DNA of 64,000 nt. Source: JANYHH01 sp965249745 (GTDB taxonomy: Bacteria; Deinococcota; Deinococci; Deinococcales; JAAFIG01). The DNA lies in assembly GCA_965249745.1 (NCBI GenBank), contig OZ252252.1:3038001-3102000 (forward strand), read 5' to 3'. The position numbers and the translations under genes are program-made. The notes beneath the pieces are model-generated. The model was not told where the DNA came from and did no database searches. It saw nothing but the letters and a program-made list of their open reading frames with translations. Shown here piece after piece: positions 1 to 8,168 of the stretch. Numbering within the stretch: position 1 is the first letter of the stretch; every line of letters begins with the position of its first letter.

Positions 1-891
1 GTGATTCGGGTCGTCGGCGATGTCTTGGAATCCAATGGCTCGAGCAGCATGGCCACGACTTGCGCCGGTTCGTTGGCGCTTTTAGATGCGGGTGTGCCGC
101 TGAAGGCTCCGGTCGCGGGCGTGGCCATGGGGCTGGTCAAGGAAGCCGACAAATACGCGATCCTGACCGACATTCTGGGCATGGAGGACGCGCTGGGCGA
201 CATGGACTTCAAGGTCTGCGGAACCCGTGGCGGCATCACCGCGCTCCAGATGGACATCAAGATCAAGGGCATCACCCCGCAACTGATGCGTGAGGCCTTG
301 GAGCAGGCACGTCAGGCTCGGGTGCATATTCTGGACAAGATGGACGCTGCGATTGCCGCGCCGCGCCCAGAGATGAGCGCCTTCGCGCCGCGCATCCTGA
401 CCACCAAGATTCCACCGGACAAGATCGGCGGGATCATCGGGCCAGGCGGCAAGAACATCCGTGAACTCGAGGCATTGGGCGCGGAGATCACGATCGAGCA
501 AGACGGAACGGTGCGAATTTACAGCGCGGATAGTGCCGCCGCTCAGGAAGTGCTGAAACGCATCGAGGGCGGTGCGGAATCCGCCAAGGTCGGTGCGGAA
601 TACGACGGCACGGTCGTCAAGATCATGGAGTTCGGGGCGTTCATCAACATCATCCCCGGCACAGACGGCATGTTACACATCAGCCAAATCTCTGAGCAGC
701 GCATCAACCGCGTTGAGGACGCCCTAAACGTCGGCGACAAGCTGCGCGTCAAAGTCGCTAGCATCAACCCGCAGGGCAAGATTGACCTGATCCGCCCAGA
801 GCTGGAGGGCAAGATCGCCCCCAGAGCGCCAAAGCCGCCGCGTGAGGGTGGCGACCGTGGTGGGCGCGGTGGGTTCAACCGTAACCGCTAG
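1..891 (+). CDS. pnp: Polyribonucleotide nucleotidyltransferase, 3' part of gene
   Basis: Phosphorolytic 3'-5' exoribonuclease of mRNA turnover, normally a cytoplasmic trimer. The frame is open at base 1, so the N-terminal half lies outside the window and the GTG at base 1 is an internal valine codon. Visible, in order over 296 residues: the end of the second RNase PH domain, with the family signature NGSSSMATTCAGSLAL at residues 12-27; a KH domain at about 136-193 with GIIGPGGKNI; an S1 domain at about 199-267; and a short Arg/Gly tail (about 280-296) that may add RNA contacts. A strong intrinsic terminator follows 14 bases after the stop. Identification is secure; only the truncation by the window edge limits it. 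Confidence 0.97.
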   Translation: MIRVVGDVLESNGSSSMATTCAGSLALLDAGVPLKAPVAGVAMGLVKEADKYAILTDILGMEDALGDMDFKVCGTRGGITALQMDIKIKGITPQLMREALEQARQARVHILDKMDAAIAAPRPEMSAFAPRILTTKIPPDKIGGIIGPGGKNIRELEALGAEITIEQDGTVRIYSADSAAAQEVLKRIEGGAESAKVGAEYDGTVVKIMEFGAFINIIPGTDGMLHISQISEQRINRVEDALNVGDKLRVKVASINPQGKIDLIRPELEGKIAPRAPKPPREGGDRGGRGGFNRNR

Positions 892-905
892 GTGACACAG
901 TCTAG

Positions 906-940
906 AAAAATGGAACTCGGGTGCCCGAGTTCCATTTTTT
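906..940 (+). terminator. Intrinsic terminator of pnp
   Basis: A 16-bp perfect inverted repeat (906-921 and 924-939) around CGGG-TG-CCCG, with an A run on the left arm and a T run on the right. It lies 14 bases after the pnp stop. Confidence 0.9.
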
Positions 941-1062
941 ATTCTGGGCTAGCTCAGCTTCGATTCAGACAGCCTCAGGATATAACTCAGTTTAGCTTTT
1001 TACGGTTTGGCTGAAATCCAATTCCGTTGTGGGAGTCTCTGCCCACTGCTCGAGGAGACCGT

Positions 1063-2436
1063 ATGAAGGCATGGGTTGTCGTACCACTGATTTGCGTTGC
1101 CGCCGCATTAGGATTGGCGCAGGGTTTGCCGCCCGGTGACGGACCCGTCACCGTGACCGGAACCGCTCTGGAACCGACGCCAGTACCGTTCAAGGATTCG
1201 TTGTTGAAACGCCTCAAAGTCCCCACCGGTTTCAGCGTCAAGGTCTGGGCGCGGGACTTGAAAAACGCTCGCTGGATGCAAGTTATGCCGAACGGAGACG
1301 TTTACCTCTCACGGCGAGAACAAGGCGATATCCTCTTGCTGCGTGACCGTAACCGCGACGGCCTGGCGGACGGACGAACCACCGTGGCGCAGAACATTAA
1401 ACTGGCGCATGGTCTGGCCGTCCGTGACGGCAAGCTATACATCGTCGCAGATCACTTTGTGTACACCGCCCAGATCAGACCTGATGGCACGCTGGACAAA
1501 CCTCGAGCCATCATCAGTGACTTACCGGATTCTGGACAGCACACGGCGCGCACGATTGGTTTTGGACCGGACGGCATGATGTATGTCTCTGTAGGGAGCA
1601 CTTGTAACAACTGCCAGGATGCCAACCCAGAAAATGCCACGCTGGTACGAGCCATGCCTGACGGCTCAGGACGGAACATCTACGCCAGAGGATTACGTCA
1701 CTTGATTGGCTTCGACTGGAATCCGACCACGAGGCAACTGTGGGGATTCGATCATGGCTCGGACTGGCGAGGGGACGATCAACCCCCGGAAGAATTCAAC
1801 CGAGTGACCCAAAACGGGCATTACGGCTGGCCCTATTGCTACGCCAACCGACAAGTAGACCGGTTGGCGTACTTTGATCCGCCGAACACCACGAAGGCGG
1901 CTTTTTGTCCCACCACAGTCGGTTCAAGCCTGACGTACACCGCGCACTCTGCACCGATAGGCTTCACCTTTTACCGCGCCAAAGGCGATACAAAAATCTC
2001 TTTCCCACTCGAGTATCGCAATGACGCTTTCGCCGCGATGCGTGGCTCCTGGAACCGTTCGCAACCCAGCGGGTACGAGGTGGTGCGGGTACATTTCGAT
2101 AACAAAGGTCAACCGACCGGCATTGAACCGTTCGTGACCGGCTGGTTGATTCCAGCCGGTGAAGTCAGCGGCGTCACCTCGAGCGGTGGTGTCACAGCGA
2201 CTGCCACGAATACCGCCTCATCTTCAGCCTCCTCGAGCAGTGCGCCGTCTGATGTCGCACCGTCTGATGTCAATGTCGGTGCGACCGCTTCGACACCCAA
2301 TGAGCGCGAGGAGGCCCAACGCCCAGCGCAGTTCGGGCGGGTCGCGGGTGTGGCGGTCTGGACAGACGGGTCGTTGCTGATTGCCGAGGATCAGAACGGC
2401 ATTATTTATCGCGTCGTGTACACCGGAAAGCGATGA
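1063..2436 (+). CDS. Secreted PQQ-dependent sugar (sorbosone-type) dehydrogenase
   Basis: 457 residues. The ATG at 1063 follows the ribosome site CGAGGAG, and the protein opens with an export signal (MKAWVVVPLICVAAALGLAQ). The rest resembles the soluble PQQ-dependent glucose/sorbosone dehydrogenase beta-propeller, for example GFGPDGMMYVSVGSTCNNC, RGLRHLIGFDWNP, GFDHGSDWRGDDQPPEE and the closing GSLLIAEDQNGIIYRV. The expected reaction is oxidation of an aldose or related sugar in the envelope or periplasm. An insertion of about 45 Ser/Thr/Ala-rich residues (near 375-420, bases about 2185-2310) sits just before the last propeller blade, where relatives have a short loop. The gene is 31 bases upstream of the SodC-like fusion, probably in one transcript. 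The substrate is not predictable. Confidence 0.85.
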   Translation: MKAWVVVPLICVAAALGLAQGLPPGDGPVTVTGTALEPTPVPFKDSLLKRLKVPTGFSVKVWARDLKNARWMQVMPNGDVYLSRREQGDILLLRDRNRDGLADGRTTVAQNIKLAHGLAVRDGKLYIVADHFVYTAQIRPDGTLDKPRAIISDLPDSGQHTARTIGFGPDGMMYVSVGSTCNNCQDANPENATLVRAMPDGSGRNIYARGLRHLIGFDWNPTTRQLWGFDHGSDWRGDDQPPEEFNRVTQNGHYGWPYCYANRQVDRLAYFDPPNTTKAAFCPTTVGSSLTYTAHSAPIGFTFYRAKGDTKISFPLEYRNDAFAAMRGSWNRSQPSGYEVVRVHFDNKGQPTGIEPFVTGWLIPAGEVSGVTSSGGVTATATNTASSSASSSSAPSDVAPSDVNVGATASTPNEREEAQRPAQFGRVAGVAVWTDGSLLIAEDQNGIIYRVVYTGKR

Positions 2437-2467
2437 GCGCTCGAGTCAAACCAGAACGGAGACCATT

Positions 2468-3979
2468 GTGAAAAAAACTTTCACCCCTCGAGCGCCAACT
2501 TCGCGCCCAACGCCGAGTCCCCAATTTCAACTGACCAAACAAGCCAAAGCCATTACCTGGTTGTTCGCAGGAGTCAGTCTGGCTGGACTATTTGCCTACA
2601 GTTCGGCTGCGTTGCAACTCCCAGAGGCGAAGGGCGTGTTCCGCGACTCGAGTGGTGCCAATCTGGGCACGGTCGCGGTCACAACGACCGGCTCAGGGGT
2701 GCGTGTTAGCCTAGAGGTGCGTGGTTTGACACCTGGTTTGCACGGGGTACACGTTCACAGCGTTGGCAATTGCGCCGTTGGACCCGATCCGGCCACCGGC
2801 GAGGTAATTCCCTTCGGTGCGAGCGGGGGTCACTTCGATCCGTTCGTCACGCGTAACCACGGCGCACCGACCGATGATCCAAAGGCCAGACACGCTGGGG
2901 TCTTGCCAAATCTCTCGGTGGGCGCGGATGGGATCGGACGCATGTCGTTTGACACCTCGAAGCTGACCGTGACCGGTGGCATGACCAGCGTAGCCGACCG
3001 CGCTATCATCATCCACGCCGATCAGGACGACTACGAAACTGATCCGTCAGGCAATTCTGGGGGCAGGGTCGCCTGCGCAGAGTTGCGGTTGTCTGGCTCG
3101 AGCGTGGTGACACGCTACAAACTTCCCAGCCCAGACGCCTTCCCAGAGGGGATCGCGCTGGATGCGGCTCGCGGCGTACTGCTGACCGGTGCCTCGAACG
3201 GCGGGGATATCTGGCAGATCAGCCTGGCAACGGGCAAGGCCATCCCGTTCGCCCTGGGCGGTTCGCCGGGTCGTACCGTGGCCCTCGGAATGCACCTTGA
3301 CTCCCAGCGTCGCCTGTTCGTGGCCGCTGGGGCAACGGGGCGCGTAGCAATCTTGAGCGCGGATACCGGTGCGGTCCTGAAAATCCTCGAGGCTCCTCCC
3401 CTGCCCAAAGGTCCGCAACCATTCATCAACGACTTGACGATCGCTGGCGGCGCAGTATACGTGACTGACTCGTTTCGCCCGATCCTATATCGCACGCGTC
3501 TGATCGGGAAGAGCCTCGGCAACCTAGAACCGTGGCTGCGACTCGATGGCACTGCGGTGCGTTACCGGGACGGCACCAACCTGAATGGCATTGTCTCGAG
3601 TGCGGACGGCCGATACTTGTTGAGCGTTCAGAGCAACACCGGCAAGCTGTACCGCGTGACCGTCTCGAGCCGCGAAGTCCGCGAGGTGAACCTGGGTCAG
3701 GCACGACTGATCGGCGGTGACGGTCTGGCGTTGAATGGAAATACCCTGTACGTCGTGCGCAACGCCGAAGGTCGGATCGAGCGCGTGGATCTTGCAGGAG
3801 ATTTCGCGTCCGGCCGGGTCACCGGGACTCGGGCCGATGTCTCGTTTCGGTTCCCGACCACGGCGGCGCTGTATCAGAATCGCCTTTGGATAGTGAACGG
3901 CCAACTGGACAAGCAACGCGATCCACCCCCCGTGTTGCCCTTTACCGTAGTGGCCGTTCCACCGCCTGAAGCACGCTGA
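2468..3979 (+). CDS. Exported Cu/Zn superoxide dismutase-like domain fused to a beta-propeller
   Basis: 503 residues. I use the GTG at 2468 because GGAG precedes it and longer starts overlap the upstream gene. Residues 29-48 are hydrophobic (signal peptide or anchor). Residues about 55-206 are a SodC-type domain: copper ligands H95 and H97 (HVH), bridging H122 (GGHFDP), H131 (NHGAP), H142 (RHAGVLPNL) and H183 (IIIHADQDD), plus the disulfide pair C102/C203. The zinc ligand Asp of the usual HAGDLPN motif is Val145 here, so zinc binding may be lost or altered. About 290 further residues look like an SMP-30/NHL-type propeller (EGIALDAARG, GDGLALNGNTLYVV). The product is probably extracytoplasmic and co-expressed with the upstream sugar dehydrogenase. 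Whether it dismutates superoxide is uncertain. Confidence 0.8.
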   Translation: MKKTFTPRAPTSRPTPSPQFQLTKQAKAITWLFAGVSLAGLFAYSSAALQLPEAKGVFRDSSGANLGTVAVTTTGSGVRVSLEVRGLTPGLHGVHVHSVGNCAVGPDPATGEVIPFGASGGHFDPFVTRNHGAPTDDPKARHAGVLPNLSVGADGIGRMSFDTSKLTVTGGMTSVADRAIIIHADQDDYETDPSGNSGGRVACAELRLSGSSVVTRYKLPSPDAFPEGIALDAARGVLLTGASNGGDIWQISLATGKAIPFALGGSPGRTVALGMHLDSQRRLFVAAGATGRVAILSADTGAVLKILEAPPLPKGPQPFINDLTIAGGAVYVTDSFRPILYRTRLIGKSLGNLEPWLRLDGTAVRYRDGTNLNGIVSSADGRYLLSVQSNTGKLYRVTVSSREVREVNLGQARLIGGDGLALNGNTLYVVRNAEGRIERVDLAGDFASGRVTGTRADVSFRFPTTAALYQNRLWIVNGQLDKQRDPPPVLPFTVVAVPPPEAR

Positions 3980-3994
3980 AACCCAATGATTGGA

Positions 3995-4022
3995 AGGCTC
4001 GAGGTTTTAAAACCTCGAGCCT
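3995..4022. terminator. 28-bp perfect palindrome, probable bidirectional terminator
   Basis: The sequence is fully self-complementary, centred on TTTTAAAA, with a CTCGAG in each arm. It lies between two convergent genes (ends at 3979 and 4055), where a bidirectional terminator is expected. Confidence 0.75.
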
Positions 4023-4054
4023 GTGATGCTTGTGCGGGCGGCAAGGCAAGAGCT

Positions 4055-5533
4055 TCAGGGCACTGGTTTCAGAAGCGCCGCGATATCGCGCTTCATCTCC
4101 TTCAAACAATCCAGCTTCACGTACATCATGTGTCCCGCCTCGTAGTACTTGGACTCGAGGTTGGTTCGCAGGCTCTCTGGAATCCCTAGATGGTTGAAGA
4201 CGTAATCGCTGGCGCTGTACGGCGTGGCCAGGTCGTAATAGCCGTTCAGCACCAGCACCCGCAGGCTGGGGTTGGTGGTCATGGCTTTACGCAAGGTTTC
4301 TGAGACGTTGACGTAGCGGTTCTCGAATTCCTTGTAACTCCACGGACGCGTCTTGCGGGTCAGGATCTCGTACGGCAAGTCGGATTCAAATTCCAGCTCG
4401 GCCCGCACGTAATGGTTCAACGCCGCCGAGTACGGCCCGGTGATCGCGGCCAGGCTCGGGTCGTACTCGAAGGTCTCCCCGGCGCTGTCGCGGTCGTGAC
4501 CCGTGAACCTCGAGTCGAGGCGTCCGACGGTCAGTGACTTGTCGCGCAGCAGCTCCTTGGTGAAGCGCATGATCTCCAGTCGCAGATCGCTGCGTTCCAC
4601 GTAATCCTGGGAGACACCCGTTAACCAGCCGACCTTCGCGGCAATGGATGACCGTTGCGTCGCGGATAGGCTCGAGCCTGCGAACAGGGCGGCTGCGTAC
4701 TCGGTTCTGGCGAAGTCCTCGGATTGCTTTAGTGCGCCCCGTAAATCCTTTTGCAGACCTTTCTCCAAGCGGCCGTGATAGTGGGCGGTCGCGGTGAAGG
4801 CGGGCAGGTACAACACGTGTGGCAGGTCGTTGCCGGTCTCGAACAGGATGGTGCTGAAATCCAGCACGGTGCTGACCAGAACGATGCCGTTCAGGTACAG
4901 GCCGTGGCGGTCTTGCAAGTACCCCGCTAGCCCGGAGGCGCGCGTCGTGCCGTAACTCTCGCCGGACAGGTACTTTGGGGATAGCCAGCGTTTCTCGCGG
5001 GAGACGAACAGACGGATGAAGTCTCCGACGCTCTCCAAGTCTCGGGTGAAGCCGTGAAAGTCTTTCGGCTTGACGCCCTCGACAGCCCTGGAATACCCGG
5101 TCGAGACGGGATCAATAAAGACCAGATCGGTCACGTCCAACAGGGAGTGCTCGTTATCGGTCAAGCTGTACGGTGGCGGCAGTGGCGCGCCCGCGTCACC
5201 CATCACGACGCGGCGCGGACCGTAGGCTCCCAGGTGCAACCAGACGCTCGAGGAGCCGGGACCGCCGTTGAAGCAGAAGGTGATCGGGCGCTTGGCGGTG
5301 TCAGAGACGCCATCGCGGGTGTACGCGACGAAGAAAACGCTCGCCTGGGGTTTCTCGCCCTCCGACGCACCGTCCTTCTCGGATTCGCTTTTCAAGACCA
5401 CCGTGCCGGTCTTGACGGTGTACGCGACCCGTTTACCGCCGATGGTGGCGGTGTGCTTGGTGGTTTTGATGTTGTCGGTGGGTGATGTTTTCGCCGCTTC
5501 GGGTTTGGCGGCATCCGGCTTTTCATCAGGCAT
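4055..5533 (-). CDS. Serine carboxypeptidase-like peptidase, family S10
   Basis: 492 residues. Family S10 enzymes release C-terminal amino acids through an alpha/beta-hydrolase fold. The fold signatures are present: FCFNGGPGSSSVWLH near residues 87-100 (oxyanion hole), the nucleophile Ser193 in SGESYGTTRA, Asp434 in NGYYDLATPY and His468 in EAGHMMY. Length is normal for bacterial members. The N-terminus (MPDEKPDAAKPEAAK) is charged and shows no signal peptide, so the protein may be cytoplasmic unless the true start differs. The ATG lies 6 bases after a TAGACT -10 box (5540-5545), suggesting a leaderless mRNA. It stands alone, convergent with the SodC fusion. Confidence 0.88.
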   Translation of the reverse strand: MPDEKPDAAKPEAAKTSPTDNIKTTKHTATIGGKRVAYTVKTGTVVLKSESEKDGASEGEKPQASVFFVAYTRDGVSDTAKRPITFCFNGGPGSSSVWLHLGAYGPRRVVMGDAGAPLPPPYSLTDNEHSLLDVTDLVFIDPVSTGYSRAVEGVKPKDFHGFTRDLESVGDFIRLFVSREKRWLSPKYLSGESYGTTRASGLAGYLQDRHGLYLNGIVLVSTVLDFSTILFETGNDLPHVLYLPAFTATAHYHGRLEKGLQKDLRGALKQSEDFARTEYAAALFAGSSLSATQRSSIAAKVGWLTGVSQDYVERSDLRLEIMRFTKELLRDKSLTVGRLDSRFTGHDRDSAGETFEYDPSLAAITGPYSAALNHYVRAELEFESDLPYEILTRKTRPWSYKEFENRYVNVSETLRKAMTTNPSLRVLVLNGYYDLATPYSASDYVFNHLGIPESLRTNLESKYYEAGHMMYVKLDCLKEMKRDIAALLKPVP

Positions 5534-5539
5534 ACCAGA

Positions 5540-5545
5540 AGTCTA
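5540..5545 (-). promoter_or_regulatory. -10 box TAGACT, leaderless S10 peptidase promoter
   Basis: TAGACT on the minus strand ends 6 bases before the ATG at 5533, so transcription should start at or next to the start codon. No good -35 box or Shine-Dalgarno sequence is seen. Confidence 0.55.
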
Positions 5546-5716
5546 CTCGAGCGGGCCCGAAGGGAGTCTGGCCGTGTGTCTGAGCTGTCAAATCTGAGCT
5601 GTCAAATGACCTCGAGATCGGCAGCGCGGGTGAGACAATTGAAGTGCGGCTCGAGCTGTTTCGGCGCGAGTCCTACAGCCGCAAGAGAACACCGTTCTGG
5701 GAGAAAATTCGTCACC

Positions 5717-7894
5717 ATGCCACCCGTTAGCCAGACCCCTGACCCAACGCGCCCGGCACCGAAGTGGCAATCCAGTGGCTACCCGCTGGCGTTGGCACTC
5801 GTGGCGCTGCTGAGCCTGGTGACCTATCTGGTGCTGCAAGGTTCGATCTCGAGCAACGCTGACACGGCCAGGCTGGTCAATGTCGCGGGTCGGCAACGCA
5901 TGTTGTCGCAACGCATCGCCCTAGAAGCCCTGCTGCTGGCAAGCGATGCCTCGCCAGGGTTGAGGCAAAAGCTCCTGGAATCCATCAGCCAGTTCGAGAC
6001 GGCGCACCGGGCGTTGCTGGTTGGAAGCCCCGCGCTGGGTTTACCGGGAACGCCGTCGCCCGCCGTGCAAGCCTTGTACTTCTCAGCGCCGCTGTCCGTG
6101 AATGACAGGGTTCAATCCTTCATCGCCCACGCTCGGAGGCTCGCCAACCGTCCATCCGATCAGACTGCCCTGGTGGCCGTGCGCGGCGCGGCCCTCGGCG
6201 CGTTGTTGACCGGGCTGGAGGCCGTGGTGCGACAGTACGAACTCGAGGGGGAGGCTCGAGTGGCGCGCCTGCAAGGCTATGACAGCTTGGCGCTCGGCGT
6301 GATGCTGTTGGTGCTGATCTTGGAGGCACTGCTGATCTTCCGCCCGCTCGAGCGCCGGGCGAACACCGTCGCACGGACCTTGTTGGGGAGAGAGGCGCAA
6401 GCCCAAGCGTTGCTGGAACTCTCAGAGCGCCGCACCCGCGAACGCGACCTGCTGGAACAGGTGCAGTCCGAACTGGCCCGTGAACTGGAGCCTGCCGCCG
6501 CCTGCCGCATGGTGGTGTCAGCCGTGGCCGAAACCTTCGGCTACCCGCTCGTCAGCCTGTACCTGCGGCGCGGCGAGACGATGGAATTGCAACATCAGGT
6601 CGGCTACGATCGCCCGCTCGAGCGACTCGAGTTGAACCGAGGCGTTCTGGGGCGCGTCGTGCAGTCTGGGAAACCTGTCCTGATCGAGGACGTGAAGCGC
6701 GATCAGGACTTTATCGCCGCCTCGGGAAAAATCGTTTCAGAGGTCTGCGTACCGCTCCGCTTGGACGGGGCGGTGGTGGGAGCGTTCAACCTCGAGACGA
6801 CCGGCGAACAGCGGTTGACGGGCGACGATTTGCGATTGATGCTGGCGCTGGCCGCCCACGTCGAAGCGGCCCTCTCACGGTCACGGCTCTACAGCGAAGC
6901 CAGGGACCGCGAAAATCAGGCGCGGGCCCTGCTAGCAATTTCCCGCTTGGCGCAGCAGGGCAGCGATCCGCGCACCGTCGCCCGGCAGGTCGCGGCCCTC
7001 GTGGCGGAACCGGTCGGCGTGCAGTGGATCGGCCTGACCAAGGTCGAGGCGGACCTGGCAGTCACCGAAACGCTCTGGCGCTCCGCAGCCTCGAGCGCGG
7101 AGTTCGAGGCGGTCACCCAGACCGGACTACCGCGAGGCATGGGGACCATCTGGCGGGTGCTCGAGCGCGGTCAGGTGGTCTTCGCTGACGATTACAGTCG
7201 CTCGCCGGATGCCAGCAAGACGCTTTTGGGGCTAGGCGTGCGGGCGGCGGTCTGGATTCCGATCGGGGGTCCGGGGGCCAGAATGGCACTGACGGCCGTG
7301 CGTTTCGGTAGTGCCGACCCGTGGAGCGCCCGTGACCGCGAACTGTTCGAGGCGGCCGCCCGCAGCGTCAGCATCACCTACGAGCGCCGCGAACACCTGC
7401 ACCAGTTAGAATCTGCCGCCTTCGGGGACGTGCTGACCGGACTGGGCAACCGACGCGCCTTTGAAACGGATCTGGAGAGCGAACTCTCGGCGGCCCGTCG
7501 TCACGGTCACGCGATCAGTGTCATGAGTCTGGATTTGGACGGTTTGAAAACGGTCAACGATACGTACGGCCACGAGCGTGGCGACGAGTTGCTGCGCAGC
7601 TTCGCGCGCTTGCTGCGAAAACGCCTGCGAACCGAGGACAAGCTGTACCGATTGGGTGGTGACGAGTACGCCGCGATTCTCGGTTTCGCCAATCCGGCTG
7701 GCTTCGGGGCGATCAAGAAACGGGTCGCCCAGGCGGTGCAAGACCTCAGGCTCGAGGGATTTATCGAAGCCGATGTCAGCGCTGGATTGGCCTCGTTCCC
7801 AACAGAGTCCGCCAATCCAGACGATCTGCTGCGCCTCTCCGATACGCGCATGTACGAGGTCAAGCTTCAGCATCGCACGGCTCGAGCCTCGTGA
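5717..7894 (+). CDS. Membrane PilJ-GAF-GAF-GGDEF receptor (diguanylate cyclase)
   Basis: 725 residues with the ATG at 5717; an upstream GTG at 5576 would add 47 unremarkable residues. Membrane segment 1 is residues 22-40. It is followed by a periplasmic type IV pili/PilJ-like sensor with VNVAGRQRMLSQRIA (about 55-69), as in PilJ and NarX. Membrane segment 2 is about 190-207. Then come a short coiled linker, two GAF-like domains (about 255-400 and 415-550) and a C-terminal GGDEF domain with GGDEY at 647-651. The active site is intact (GGDEY is an accepted variant), so c-di-GMP synthesis from two GTP is expected. No EAL domain is present. Signals sensed by the PilJ and GAF domains cannot be read from the sequence. 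Confidence 0.87.
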   Translation: MPPVSQTPDPTRPAPKWQSSGYPLALALVALLSLVTYLVLQGSISSNADTARLVNVAGRQRMLSQRIALEALLLASDASPGLRQKLLESISQFETAHRALLVGSPALGLPGTPSPAVQALYFSAPLSVNDRVQSFIAHARRLANRPSDQTALVAVRGAALGALLTGLEAVVRQYELEGEARVARLQGYDSLALGVMLLVLILEALLIFRPLERRANTVARTLLGREAQAQALLELSERRTRERDLLEQVQSELARELEPAAACRMVVSAVAETFGYPLVSLYLRRGETMELQHQVGYDRPLERLELNRGVLGRVVQSGKPVLIEDVKRDQDFIAASGKIVSEVCVPLRLDGAVVGAFNLETTGEQRLTGDDLRLMLALAAHVEAALSRSRLYSEARDRENQARALLAISRLAQQGSDPRTVARQVAALVAEPVGVQWIGLTKVEADLAVTETLWRSAASSAEFEAVTQTGLPRGMGTIWRVLERGQVVFADDYSRSPDASKTLLGLGVRAAVWIPIGGPGARMALTAVRFGSADPWSARDRELFEAAARSVSITYERREHLHQLESAAFGDVLTGLGNRRAFETDLESELSAARRHGHAISVMSLDLDGLKTVNDTYGHERGDELLRSFARLLRKRLRTEDKLYRLGGDEYAAILGFANPAGFGAIKKRVAQAVQDLRLEGFIEADVSAGLASFPTESANPDDLLRLSDTRMYEVKLQHRTARAS

Positions 7895-8027
7895 AAGGGA
7901 ACGACTGGCACTCCAGCCAGCCGCCAACCAAATCCCCGCTCAAACCTGGCGTGAAGTATGGAAAGACTGACTCGAGGATTTTTTCTAGCACACGGACCTG
8001 AGAGGTGGCGGTTGTAAGACAGGGCTT

Positions 8028-8055
8028 TTGAGACCCGAAACCGATGTGATACAAT
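8028..8055 (+). promoter_or_regulatory. Promoter of typA
   Basis: TTGAGA (8028-8033), a 16-base spacer, then TACAAT (8050-8055). The start codon is 113 bases downstream, so this mRNA has a long leader, unlike many genes here. Confidence 0.6.
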
Positions 8056-8168
8056 CGCTCAGGCGCTAGAAAGCGCTCAAAGGACCACCTGCCCCCCAGC
8101 GCCCCCTCGAACCCTCGAGTGCCGGGCGAGTTTTTTGGGTTGAGTGGGCGGACCTTCAAGAGGTTGAG

